DNA of 6,702 bases from DASXBA01 sp046729895 (GTDB taxonomy: Bacteria; Actinomycetota; Thermoleophilia; Solirubrobacterales; Thermoleophilaceae). Every line of letters starts with the position of its first letter. Positions within the stretch are counted from its first letter, which is position 1. Under the pieces are notes generated by a model that worked only from the letters and a program-made list of their open reading frames with translations, was not told the origin of the DNA and searched no databases. The position numbers and the translations under genes were made by a program. Location: the NCBI GenBank assembly GCA_046729895.1, contig JBKPHP010000115.1:1-6702 (forward strand), given 5' to 3'. Shown here one piece after another: positions 1 to 5,255 of the stretch.

Positions 1-905
1 CTGTAGCCGAGCTCCCGTTTGGCCTTGCGCGACGAAAAGCGCCAGTTCTGAGCCATCAGCACGAACGCCTCCGGCGCGATCAGCTCCGGCATGGGCAGTG
101 TCTCTGCCACCCGCGCCACATGCGCGATCTCGGGGGGCAGCACGAGCAGCGGGTACCGGACCCGCGAGAGCTCCCCGACCCGCTCCAACAGCTCCACCCA
201 GCCGACGTCATGGCCGCCGAGCACGTATCGCTCCCCCGGCTTGCCGCGCTCGGCCGCCATCAGGTGGCCGGCGGCGACATCGCGGATGTCCGCGACGTTG
301 GTCTGCCCGTCCACGACCGCCGGCAGGCGCCCCCGCAGGTAGTTGCCGATGGCGCGGTTGGAGGTCTCACCGGGCTGCGAGCGGTCCACGGGGACGCCGA
401 AGACATAGGAGGGATTGACCACCACCACTTCGATCCCCAGCCGTGCCCCGGCCGCCAGCGCCTGGGACTCGCCCTCGTGCTTCGCGTCCGCGTAGGTCAG
501 ACCCAGGCCGCCGCCGCGGTAGACGTCGTCCTCGGAGCCGACCTCGCCGGGCTGAGCCGGGCCGATCGCGGCAACGCTCGAGGTCACTACGATTCGTTCC
601 ACGCCCTCGGCCGCCGCCGCCTCGACCGCCATGCGAGGCCCCAGCGCGTTCACCTTCCAGACCCGGTCGGGTGGCCTGGAACCGACGAAACCCGCAGTGT
701 GATAGACGAGCTCACATCCGCGGAAGGCACGGCGCAGCGCCGCGCGATCCATGGTGTCCGCCCGCACGGGCTCGACTTCGAGTTCTCGGAGTCGCTCGAG
801 CCGCTCCTCACTCCGGTAGGTGACGCGCACCGGACCCTTCTGGGACTGCAGGCGAGCCACATGCCCGCCGATGAAGCCGGTAGCGCCTGTGACGCAGACG
901 GTCAC
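1..905 (-). CDS. NAD(P)-dependent epimerase/dehydratase, extended SDR family (HpnA / dihydroflavonol-4-reductase-like), 3' end outside window
   Basis: About 301 residues are visible. The reading frame opens with a Rossmann nucleotide-binding motif, TGATGFIG (residues 6-13), the TGxxGxxG signature of extended short-chain dehydrogenases. It continues with VTSSVAAIG (about 107-115) and the catalytic YxxxK pair as YADAK (Y138, K142). Later stretches VVNPSYVFG, DGQTNVADIRDVA and GERYVLGG are typical of dihydroflavonol-4-reductase-like and hopanoid-associated sugar epimerases. The protein would act in the cytoplasm on a sugar-nucleotide or similar keto/hydroxy substrate; the true substrate cannot be read from sequence. 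The GTG at 905-903 is chosen because the Rossmann strand starts right after it and no ATG lies in frame upstream; the ribosome site is weak. The frame is still open at base 1, at KAKRELGY, a conserved C-terminal stretch of the family, so probably only a few dozen residues are missing. It is divergent from the protease gene, with 90 bp between them. Confidence 0.88.
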   Translation of the reverse strand, partial: MTVCVTGATGFIGGHVARLQSQKGPVRVTYRSEERLERLRELEVEPVRADTMDRAALRRAFRGCELVYHTAGFVGSRPPDRVWKVNALGPRMAVEAAAAEGVERIVVTSSVAAIGPAQPGEVGSEDDVYRGGGLGLTYADAKHEGESQALAAGARLGIEVVVVNPSYVFGVPVDRSQPGETSNRAIGNYLRGRLPAVVDGQTNVADIRDVAAGHLMAAERGKPGERYVLGGHDVGWVELLERVGELSRVRYPLLVLPPEIAHVARVAETLPMPELIAPEAFVLMAQNWRFSSRKAKRELGY

Positions 906-995
906 CGTCGCCGCCCCGACCGGCCGTCGAGGCGTAACAACTTCCCTGTCAGGGGGGTGTTCATCGGAGGAAGGCCTCGTAAGGCACCGTACTCA
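906..995. promoter_or_regulatory. Divergent intergenic region between epimerase and protease genes
   Basis: These 90 bp separate two divergently read genes and must hold the 5' signals of both. I see no convincing -35/-10 pair on either strand. A purine-rich GGAGGAAGG lies at 966-974, but it is more than 20 bases from the protease ATG and so is not a good ribosome site for that start. AAGG at 981-984 is better spaced. A short CCTG-T-CAGG inverted repeat lies near 944-952. The regulatory role is inferred from gene orientation only. Confidence 0.4.
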
Positions 996-2297
996 ATGCG
1001 AAACCGTCTGATCCTCGTGGCCGCTCTGGCCCTGGCGTTGCTGGCGGCCCCGGCGGGGGCCGCCGCGTCCGACTACGCCCCCGGCCGGGTGATCGTGAAG
1101 TACCGCGAGGGCACGACGCCGAACGCACAGTCAACCGTGCAGCGGGTAGCCGGCGTGCAGGCCAAGCGGAGGCTGCCGGGCGGCTCGAGGGAGCTCCGGG
1201 TGAAGGATGGCGATTCGGTCCGTCAGACGGTCGCCGAGCTGCGCGGCGACCCGAACGTCGCCTACGCGGTCCCCGACTACATCGCCCACGCGAGCGCCTT
1301 CTATCCAAACGACCCCGCCTTCAGGTTGCAGTGGAACTTCGCGGGGACGTACGGGATCAAGATGCCGGACGCGTGGACCCTGGCCCGCAGGCGACGGTCG
1401 CCAGGCGGGCGCGGGACCGTCGTGGCGGTGCTCGACACGGGGGTGGCCTATCGCACCTTCAGGCGCTACCGGCGCGCTCCGGACCTGCGCCACTTCAAGC
1501 GCGGGTACGACTTCGTCGGCAACGACCGCTACCCGTTCGACCTGAACGGCCACGGCACCCACGTGGCAGGCACGATCGGGGAGACCACGAACAACCGGAG
1601 GGCGGCAACCGGGATCGCCTACCGGACCAAGATCATGCCGGTGCGCGTGCTCGACGCGGAGGGCGCGGGCGACACGATTGCGATCTCGCGCGCAATCCGC
1701 TGGGCCACCCGCAAGCGCGTGGACGTGATCAACCTCAGCCTCGAGTTCGACTCGTCGGTCCGCGCGGCCCAGATCCCGGACGTGGTCCGCGCGCTGCATT
1801 ACGCTCGCCGCCGCGGCGTGACGGTGGTTGGCGCCGCCGGCAACCAGGCGGACAGCGTGGTCGCCTATCCGGCTCGCACATCGAGCGTGATCGCGGTGGC
1901 CGCCACCACCGACTCCGGCTGCGAGACCGACTACTCGAACGCCGGCGACGACGTCGACGTGGCCGCTCCGGGCGGCGGGGCCAACGCGCCGAACGACGAC
2001 AACGCCTGGGACCTGCAGGCCTGCTCGCGGGGCTTCGGGCACGACATCTACCAGCAGACCTTCACCTCCAGCCTGCGCCGCTTCGGCCTCCCGGGAGGCT
2101 ACGAGGGAACCTCCATGGCGGCGCCCCACGTATCGGGTCTCGCAGCCCTCATCATCGGCACGAGGAGGCTCGGCCGCCATCCCAGTCCGCGGGCGATCGA
2201 GGAGCACATCGAGCGCACCGCGCGCGATGTCGGCCCGAGCGGCTTCGACTCCCGCTACGGCTACGGGCTCATAGACGCGGCAGCAGCGCTGCGCTAG
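996..2297 (+). CDS. Secreted subtilisin-like serine protease (peptidase family S8) with propeptide
   Basis: A 433-residue exported endopeptidase. Residues 1-24 form a classic signal peptide: MRNR, then a Leu/Ala-rich core, then AGAAA before the likely cleavage. Residues about 28-98 (from APGRVIVKYREG to DPNVAYAVPDYI) look like the I9/fervidolysin-type propeptide that folds and inhibits subtilases. The catalytic domain has the full triad and oxyanion residue: Asp147 in VVAVLDTGV, His186 in NGHGTHVAG, Asn283 in GAAGNQ and Ser373 in GTSMAAPHVSG. The domain ends with YGYGLIDAAAAL, the usual S8 C-terminus, so there is no extra binding or anchor domain. The ATG at 996 is chosen because the signal peptide begins there. 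The same frame stays open for 292 codons upstream, but that stretch is antisense to the epimerase. Only two cysteines (C309, C343) occur in the predicted protein, and they could form a disulfide after export. Arg-rich runs flank the first catalytic strand (RRRR at 131-134). The likely role is extracellular protein degradation or maturation; the substrate is unknown. Confidence 0.93.
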   Translation: MRNRLILVAALALALLAAPAGAAASDYAPGRVIVKYREGTTPNAQSTVQRVAGVQAKRRLPGGSRELRVKDGDSVRQTVAELRGDPNVAYAVPDYIAHASAFYPNDPAFRLQWNFAGTYGIKMPDAWTLARRRRSPGGRGTVVAVLDTGVAYRTFRRYRRAPDLRHFKRGYDFVGNDRYPFDLNGHGTHVAGTIGETTNNRRAATGIAYRTKIMPVRVLDAEGAGDTIAISRAIRWATRKRVDVINLSLEFDSSVRAAQIPDVVRALHYARRRGVTVVGAAGNQADSVVAYPARTSSVIAVAATTDSGCETDYSNAGDDVDVAAPGGGANAPNDDNAWDLQACSRGFGHDIYQQTFTSSLRRFGLPGGYEGTSMAAPHVSGLAALIIGTRRLGRHPSPRAIEEHIERTARDVGPSGFDSRYGYGLIDAAAALR

Positions 2298-2737
2298 GTA
2301 GTCCTGATAATCATCACGCTGCAGGGCGCGTGGTGGGAGACCTTGTTCGGCACGCTGCCGAGCAGGAAGCGCTTGGCGCCCGTCATCCCCTTGTTTCCTA
2401 CGACGATCAGGCCTGATTGCTTCTCCTCGGCCACGTCCAGGATCGCATCGGCCGGATCGCCCTCACGGGAGTGCGTCTCGACCTCCACGCCCTTCTGCTG
2501 GATCTCCTCGCCCTCTTCCTCGAGCACGGCGCTCACGTCCTCGCGCGGGTTCACCGTCCACTGGAGGTCGTCCGGCACCTGCCGCCGCTCGTCGCGCAGG
2601 CGGCTCTCCGACACCGGCTCGTATGCGCTCACCAGATGGATCTTGTCGCCCACCTGGCGGGCCAGCTCGGTCGCTTGGCGCACGGCCTCCCTCGCGGTCT
2701 CGGAGCCGTCGGTGCCCACCACGATCGAACCGAACAA
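2294..2737 (-). CDS. Universal stress protein, UspA family, ATP-binding type
   Basis: A cytoplasmic stress protein of 147 residues from the chosen start, a normal length for a single Usp domain. It begins FGSIVVGTDGSE, with the N-terminal Asp (D10) of the nucleotide site. Near the C-terminus it carries the complete ATP-binding signature G-x2-G-x9-G-S (G114, G117, G127, S128; sequence VVGNKGMTG then LGSV). It ends in the family beta strand SVMIIRTT, so it should be the ATP-binding rather than the non-binding class. Start choice: the TTG at 2737-2735 has a strong ribosome site, GGGAGGAG, six bases upstream, and gives the usual Usp N-terminus. An in-frame ATG at 2782 would add 15 residues unlike the family and has a poor ribosome site. 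The stop codon overlaps the protease stop on the other strand. It is divergent from the response regulator, which suggests a shared control region. Usp proteins respond to starvation, oxygen or membrane stress; the specific cue is not visible. Confidence 0.92.
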   Translation of the reverse strand: MFGSIVVGTDGSETAREAVRQATELARQVGDKIHLVSAYEPVSESRLRDERRQVPDDLQWTVNPREDVSAVLEEEGEEIQQKGVEVETHSREGDPADAILDVAEEKQSGLIVVGNKGMTGAKRFLLGSVPNKVSHHAPCSVMIIRTT

Positions 2738-2844
2738 GAGCGTCTCCTCCCTCGACTTGTCCGCAAAGAACGGGGGCAGCATATCCCCAACCCGATAAAC
2801 ACTGGCGGTCAGGCCATTTACCGATTAGGGTTACCCCAACAGCG
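2738..2844. promoter_or_regulatory. Divergent control region between Usp and response-regulator genes
   Basis: About 107 bp, with 2781-2833 clearly richer in A/T than the flanking genes. On the minus strand, TATGCT (2783-2778) fits a TAnnnT -10 hexamer and would give a short leader before the TTG start, but no good -35 accompanies it. On the plus strand, TAGGGT (2826-2831) could be a -10 that makes the regulator mRNA almost leaderless, again without a good -35. A 9-bp palindrome GGGTTACCC (2828-2836), two CCCCAAC copies (2785-2791, 2834-2840) and an imperfect inverted pair CGATAAA (2793-2799) / TTTACCG (2817-2823) are possible protein-binding sites. The promoter calls are weak. That the region regulates both genes is an inference from orientation. 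Confidence 0.45.
2744..2751 (-). promoter_or_regulatory. Strong Shine-Dalgarno site that sets a TTG start for the Usp gene
   Basis: Read on the minus strand, GGGAGGAG is followed by six bases and then TTG (2737-2735). The match to the anti-Shine-Dalgarno sequence and the spacing are both near ideal. This decides the start in favour of TTG over the upstream ATG at 2782. Confidence 0.7.
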
Positions 2845-3471
2845 ATGACCAGACCTGTTCGGTGTCTGGCGGTGGACGATCATCCGACTGTTCGCCAAGG
2901 ATTGGCGCTTCTCTTCGGAGCCTCTCCTGACCTCGAGTTGATCGGGACCGTCGAAAATGGCGAGGAGGCCCTCGATGCCATCAAGCGGCTGAAGCCCGAG
3001 GTGGTCGTCATGGACGTCCGCCTGCCTGGTATCGACGGCATCTCCGCCGTCAAGCGCATCCAGCAGGCCGCCCCGAGCGTGCAGACGGTGGTCTTCTCGG
3101 CCTACGGCGACAAGCGCCTGCTGTCTGACGCCATCGCGGCCGGCGCCCGGGGATACGTGATGAAGGGCTCGCCGCCGGAGGACCTGCTGCGGGCCATCCG
3201 CACGGTCACCGACGGCAAGGCCTTCGTCGACCCGTCGCTTTCCCCGACGCTGCTGATGACGCAGGGCGCCGCCGACGCGCCCCTATCCGAGCGTGAGCGG
3301 GAGATCCTGCAGCTGCTCGCCGAGGGTTACCACACCGAGGAGGTCGCCCGGCGGATCGGCCTCAGCGCCGAGACCGTCAAGTCGGACACGAAGCGCGCGA
3401 TCATGAAGCTCGAGGCCGACACGCGCGTGCACGCGGTCGCGATCGCGCTGCGCCAGGCGATCATCGAGTAA
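2845..3471 (+). CDS. NarL/FixJ-family response regulator (REC + LuxR-type HTH), orphan
   Basis: A 208-residue two-component transcription regulator. The receiver domain (about 5-120) has the acidic pair D11/D12, the phospho-acceptor D57 in VVVMDVRLPG, the switch S85 in VVFSAYGD and the conserved K107 in GYVMKGS, so it should be phosphorylatable. A short linker leads to a LuxR-type helix-turn-helix at about 146-202, which starts LSEREREILQLLAEGY, continues EEVARRIGLS and has the recognition-helix entry AETVKSD. The ATG at 2845 is chosen because the receiver begins directly after it; the frame is open upstream, but that part is antisense to the Usp gene. The ribosome site is poor. No histidine kinase is present in the window, so the partner must be elsewhere. 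At the position where NarL relatives usually have His (TVKxH), this protein has D181. A 29-codon membrane ORF follows 17 bases after the stop. Target genes are unknown; the divergent Usp gene is a natural candidate. Confidence 0.93.
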   Translation: MTRPVRCLAVDDHPTVRQGLALLFGASPDLELIGTVENGEEALDAIKRLKPEVVVMDVRLPGIDGISAVKRIQQAAPSVQTVVFSAYGDKRLLSDAIAAGARGYVMKGSPPEDLLRAIRTVTDGKAFVDPSLSPTLLMTQGAADAPLSEREREILQLLAEGYHTEEVARRIGLSAETVKSDTKRAIMKLEADTRVHAVAIALRQAIIE

Positions 3472-3488
3472 CGGTCAGAATCCCGAGG

Positions 3489-3578
3489 GTGGAGCTTCCC
3501 CGCTTCTGGATCTGGATGCAGATCCTCATCGTGATCTTCTGCGTCGCCGCCGCGGTGATCGCCGTGATCAAGCTGTAG
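3489..3578 (+). CDS. Candidate small single-pass membrane protein, 29 codons, downstream of the response regulator
   Basis: An unrecognised small ORF from GTG 3489 to TAG 3576-3578. The translation begins VELPRFWIWMQ, runs into a hydrophobic stretch of about 18 residues (Ile, Val, Ala, Leu, one Cys) and ends IKL, as expected for one membrane helix. Of its 29 sense codons, 28 end in G or C, matching the coding bias of the real genes around it. It fills most of the gap between the regulator stop (3471) and the end of the permease gene. It lies in the same direction as the regulator, so it is probably cotranscribed with it. The start is uncertain: GAGG lies directly against the GTG with no spacer, and an internal ATG at 3516 would leave 20 residues. 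Its 3' end overlaps the 3' end of the convergent permease gene by 11 bp. The function is unknown; a membrane partner for the regulator is speculation. Confidence 0.55.
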   Translation: MELPRFWIWMQILIVIFCVAAAVIAVIKL

Positions 3579-4848
3579 CGGTATCGCGCTCGGGCGCGTC
3601 GAGGCTCTCGCCGCAGCGACGGCAGTAGCGGTAGGTGGGGTTGGTGGGCTCGCCGCAGGCGGGACAGGAGAGGCCGGTCTGCTCTTCCAGTAGGCCGGGC
3701 GGAACGTCGACCGCGGCGACCGGCCACGGCTCCAGTCGCAGGTGCTCCCGCAGATATAGGATCGTCTCCCGCAGCATCGCCGCCACCGGGAGGGAGACGA
3801 GCGCGCCGATGATCCCGTAAAGCTCGCCGCCGAACAGGAGCGCGAAGATCACGATGAGCGGGTTGATGCGGAGGGCACGGCCGAACACGTTGGGGGCGAC
3901 CACGTGCCCCTCGAGTTGCTGCAGCGCCACGAACGCGATCACTACCCAGACCGCCGTGAGCGGGTCCTGGAACAGGGCGACCAGGACCGGCGGCGCGGCC
4001 CCCAGAACGGGGCCGATGAACGGCACCAGCTCCATGAAGCCGAAGAAGACCCCGAAGAACACGGCGTAGGTGCGCCCGGCCTCGAAGATCCCCAGGGTGC
4101 CCAGGATCCAGAGCACGATCGCGGCGCTCGTGCCCATGATTAGCGAGAAGAGCAGCTGGCCCCTGACGTAGCCGCCGACGGCGCGCTCCACCCGGGTCGG
4201 GTAGTCGTCCTCGGGGCTGCCGTCGCTGGGCGGCATCACCCTCCGGACCGCGTCCCCGATCTGCCGGGCGTAGACGAGCATGTACACGGAGATCACGATC
4301 ACCAGCACGAGAGCCAGCAAGCCGGTCACGACCTTCTTGACGAGATCGCCGGTGAACCCAAGGATGTCTCCCGAGCGGGCAACGACGTCCTTCTCGAGCT
4401 GGTTGAGCGCGCTTTGCCCGCCCGACTTGACTTGCAGGTCGATACCGCGCCGGTCGAGCCAGTCCTGGAGATCGTCGAGGCTGTGGTTGGCGCTGTCCAC
4501 GTACCCCGGCACGTTCTGCCGGAAGTTCCGGATCTGGTTGTCCACCGGATCGGCGAGCAGCACACCGCCCACCACGAGAATCGCCAGGAACGCGAGGTAG
4601 ACGACGGCTATCGCCAGCCCCCTGTGCAGGCGGGCGCGCTGGATCCAGCGGACAAGCGGATTCAGGACCAGCGCGACGACCCCGGCCACTATGAACAGGA
4701 GCAACACCGGACCCGCGGCGCGGGCGGCGGCCCACAGGCCGAGCAGCAGGAGCGGCAAGGTGACGAGCTGGATCCAGCGCGGCACCACGACGGTCGGTCG
4801 CGGCAGCTCGTCCTCCTTGCGCTCTCTGCGGGGTTCGTCGTCGGGCAT
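3568..4848 (-). CDS. AI-2E family transporter (TqsA/PerM-like permease) with C-terminal zinc ribbon
   Basis: A 426-residue inner-membrane protein of the AI-2E transporter family. After a charged cytosolic N-terminus there are hydrophobic segments at about 28-66 (probably two helices), 78-99, 173-193, 229-254, 259-291, 298-312 and 328-360. A soluble loop at about 101-170 has the usual family position. Signature stretches are present: ELVPFIGPVLGAAPP (273-287) and HVVAPNVFGRALRINPL, followed by GGELYGIIGALVSLPVAA. Family members have been linked to autoinducer-2 export or to ion/proton antiport, so the substrate here is open. The unusual part is the tail: after residue 390 there is CPACGEP then YCRRCGES, giving two CxxC knuckles (C395, C398, C409, C412) of a zinc ribbon. 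The ATG at 4848 is the only sensible start; its ribosome site (AGAGG, 3-base gap) is mediocre. It lies downstream of csbD on the same strand, 130 bp away. Its 3' end meets the small ORF. Confidence 0.92.
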   Translation of the reverse strand: MPDDEPRRERKEDELPRPTVVVPRWIQLVTLPLLLLGLWAAARAAGPVLLLFIVAGVVALVLNPLVRWIQRARLHRGLAIAVVYLAFLAILVVGGVLLADPVDNQIRNFRQNVPGYVDSANHSLDDLQDWLDRRGIDLQVKSGGQSALNQLEKDVVARSGDILGFTGDLVKKVVTGLLALVLVIVISVYMLVYARQIGDAVRRVMPPSDGSPEDDYPTRVERAVGGYVRGQLLFSLIMGTSAAIVLWILGTLGIFEAGRTYAVFFGVFFGFMELVPFIGPVLGAAPPVLVALFQDPLTAVWVVIAFVALQQLEGHVVAPNVFGRALRINPLIVIFALLFGGELYGIIGALVSLPVAAMLRETILYLREHLRLEPWPVAAVDVPPGLLEEQTGLSCPACGEPTNPTYRYCRRCGESLDAPERDTATA

Positions 4849-4902
4849 GGGCCTCTACCCCACGACTAAGTTACTCCGAGGGCGGGAGCTCCCCTGCGTC
4901 CC

Positions 4903-4922
4903 GCCCCCCGTGTTCGGGGGGC
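4903..4922. terminator. GC hairpin, possible U-less terminator after csbD
   Basis: GCCCCCCG-TGTT-CGGGGGGC forms a perfect 8-bp all-GC stem with a 4-base loop. It lies 56 bp beyond the csbD stop in the direction of csbD transcription and 54 bp before the AI-2E start. No run of T follows on either strand, so it is not a textbook intrinsic terminator. Hairpins without a U-tail have been proposed as terminators in actinobacteria. It could also be an mRNA-stabilising or attenuating structure in a csbD/AI-2E transcript. Confidence 0.35.
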
Positions 4923-4923
4923 C

Positions 4924-4958
4924 ATCCGGCCACCCCAACAGCGCTTTCGCGGCCGGAT
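4924..4958. terminator. Compound hairpin close to csbD 3' end
   Basis: ATCCGGCC (4924-4931) pairs perfectly with GGCCGGAT (4951-4958). Inside, GCG-CTTT-CGC (4941-4950) makes a second short stem that stacks on it, leaving a 9-base bulge on one side. It begins 20 bp past the csbD stop. Like its neighbour it lacks a T-tract. Transcript 3'-end formation or protection is the most likely role, but this is inferred from position and folding only. Confidence 0.33.
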
Positions 4959-4978
4959 CCTCGGCCGCCAAACGAACC

Positions 4979-5167
4979 TCAGGTCCGGCGCTCGCGGTCG
5001 GCGACCTCGGCCGCCTTCTCCTCGAGGCGCTCCTCGGACTGTCGGAGCTCTTCCTTCGCCTCGCCCTTGCGCTCCTCCTCACGCCCCTGGCGGCGCAGGC
5101 TGGGATCGCCGCTGATATCCCCGGCCGCCTTCTTGGCGCGGCCCGTGATCTTGTCGATGATGCCCAT
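4979..5167 (-). CDS. CsbD family general-stress protein
   Basis: A 62-residue, very hydrophilic protein. It has the hallmark CsbD N-terminus MGIIDKITGRAKKAAGD, then a second Gly/Lys block, RKGEAKEELRQSEE, and an acidic/basic helical tail ending ERRT. There is no signal peptide, cysteine or membrane segment, so it is a small cytoplasmic, probably largely helical or disordered protein. CsbD of Bacillus subtilis is a sigma-B-dependent stress protein whose biochemical role is still unclear. The ATG at 5167 has a good ribosome site, GGGAG with 8 bases spacing. A SigB/SigF-type promoter lies just upstream (5203-5228). It is divergent from the acyltransferase gene. The AI-2E gene follows on the same strand, but with a gap full of hairpins. 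Confidence 0.9.
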   Translation of the reverse strand: MGIIDKITGRAKKAAGDISGDPSLRRQGREEERKGEAKEELRQSEERLEEKAAEVADRERRT

Positions 5168-5202
5168 TTCGTGGTCTCCCGTCGTCGGGTGTCCGCCCTG
5201 GA

Positions 5203-5228
5203 GTACCCGTGCGCCAGCCGCCGGAAAC
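5203..5228 (-). promoter_or_regulatory. Predicted SigB/SigF-type (general stress) promoter of csbD
   Basis: On the minus strand, GTTT (5228-5225) is followed by 16 bases and then GGGTAC (5208-5203). This fits the actinobacterial SigB/SigF promoter pattern (GTTT or GnnT, 14-17 bases, GGGTA followed by C or T). The -10 ends 35 bases before the csbD ATG, giving a leader of roughly 25-30 bases that contains the GGGAG ribosome site. The gene behind it belongs to a family known to be under sigma-B control in Bacillus, which supports the call. Whether this organism uses such a sigma factor is not visible in the window. Confidence 0.65.
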
Positions 5229-5242
5229 GCCCCTCGCGGGGC
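5229..5242. repeat. Short GC hairpin just upstream of the acyltransferase start
   Basis: GCCCC-TCGC-GGGGC makes a 5-bp all-GC stem with a 4-base loop. It ends 13 bases before the ATG at 5256 and touches the -35 element of the csbD promoter. It could influence translation of the acyltransferase, which lacks a clear Shine-Dalgarno sequence, or it may be chance in this GC-rich DNA. Confidence 0.3.
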
Positions 5243-5255
5243 TACGGTTGCGGCG

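Larger units (their letters stand above)
4849..4978. other. Intergenic gap between csbD and the AI-2E gene, rich in inverted repeats
   Basis: 130 bp without a supportable gene. It holds three adjacent inverted repeats (annotated separately): a perfect palindrome GGGAGCTCCC at 4884-4893, a tight GC hairpin at 4903-4922, and a longer hairpin at 4924-4958. None has a T-tract on either strand. The gap must carry the 3' end of the csbD mRNA and possibly the promoter of the AI-2E gene. I see no clear -35/-10 for the latter. Confidence 0.5.

Noticed and set aside
120..995. Long open extension of the protease frame upstream of its ATG
   Set aside because: It is antisense to the epimerase gene, which shows full family motifs on the other strand. 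The signal peptide begins at 996, so the open frame reflects GC-rich codon bias.
1131..2207. 358-codon minus-strand open frame inside the protease gene
   Set aside because: No recognisable domain. The plus strand has the complete S8 triad, so this is a stop-poor shadow frame.
2833..2866. GTCT-N14-GGGTAA on the minus strand as a SigB-type promoter for the Usp gene
   Set aside because: Only the loosest form of the -35 (GnnT) matches, the base after GGGTA is A, and the site overlaps the regulator's coding start with a long leader, so I do not claim it.
3461..4735. 424-codon minus-strand open frame overlapping the permease
   Set aside because: Low-complexity Arg/Gly/Pro protein in a different frame from the permease, which has membrane helices and family signatures.
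4859..4878. GGGGTAG upstream of the AI-2E gene as a second SigB-type -10
   Set aside because: It lies too close to the ATG and has no GTTT or GnnT box at 14-17 bases upstream.
2833..4943. Identical 12-mer ACCCCAACAGCG at 2833-2844 and 4932-4943, both in intergenic DNA
   Set aside because: A 12-base match is expected by chance in a GC-rich window of this size, and no third copy or flanking similarity was seen.
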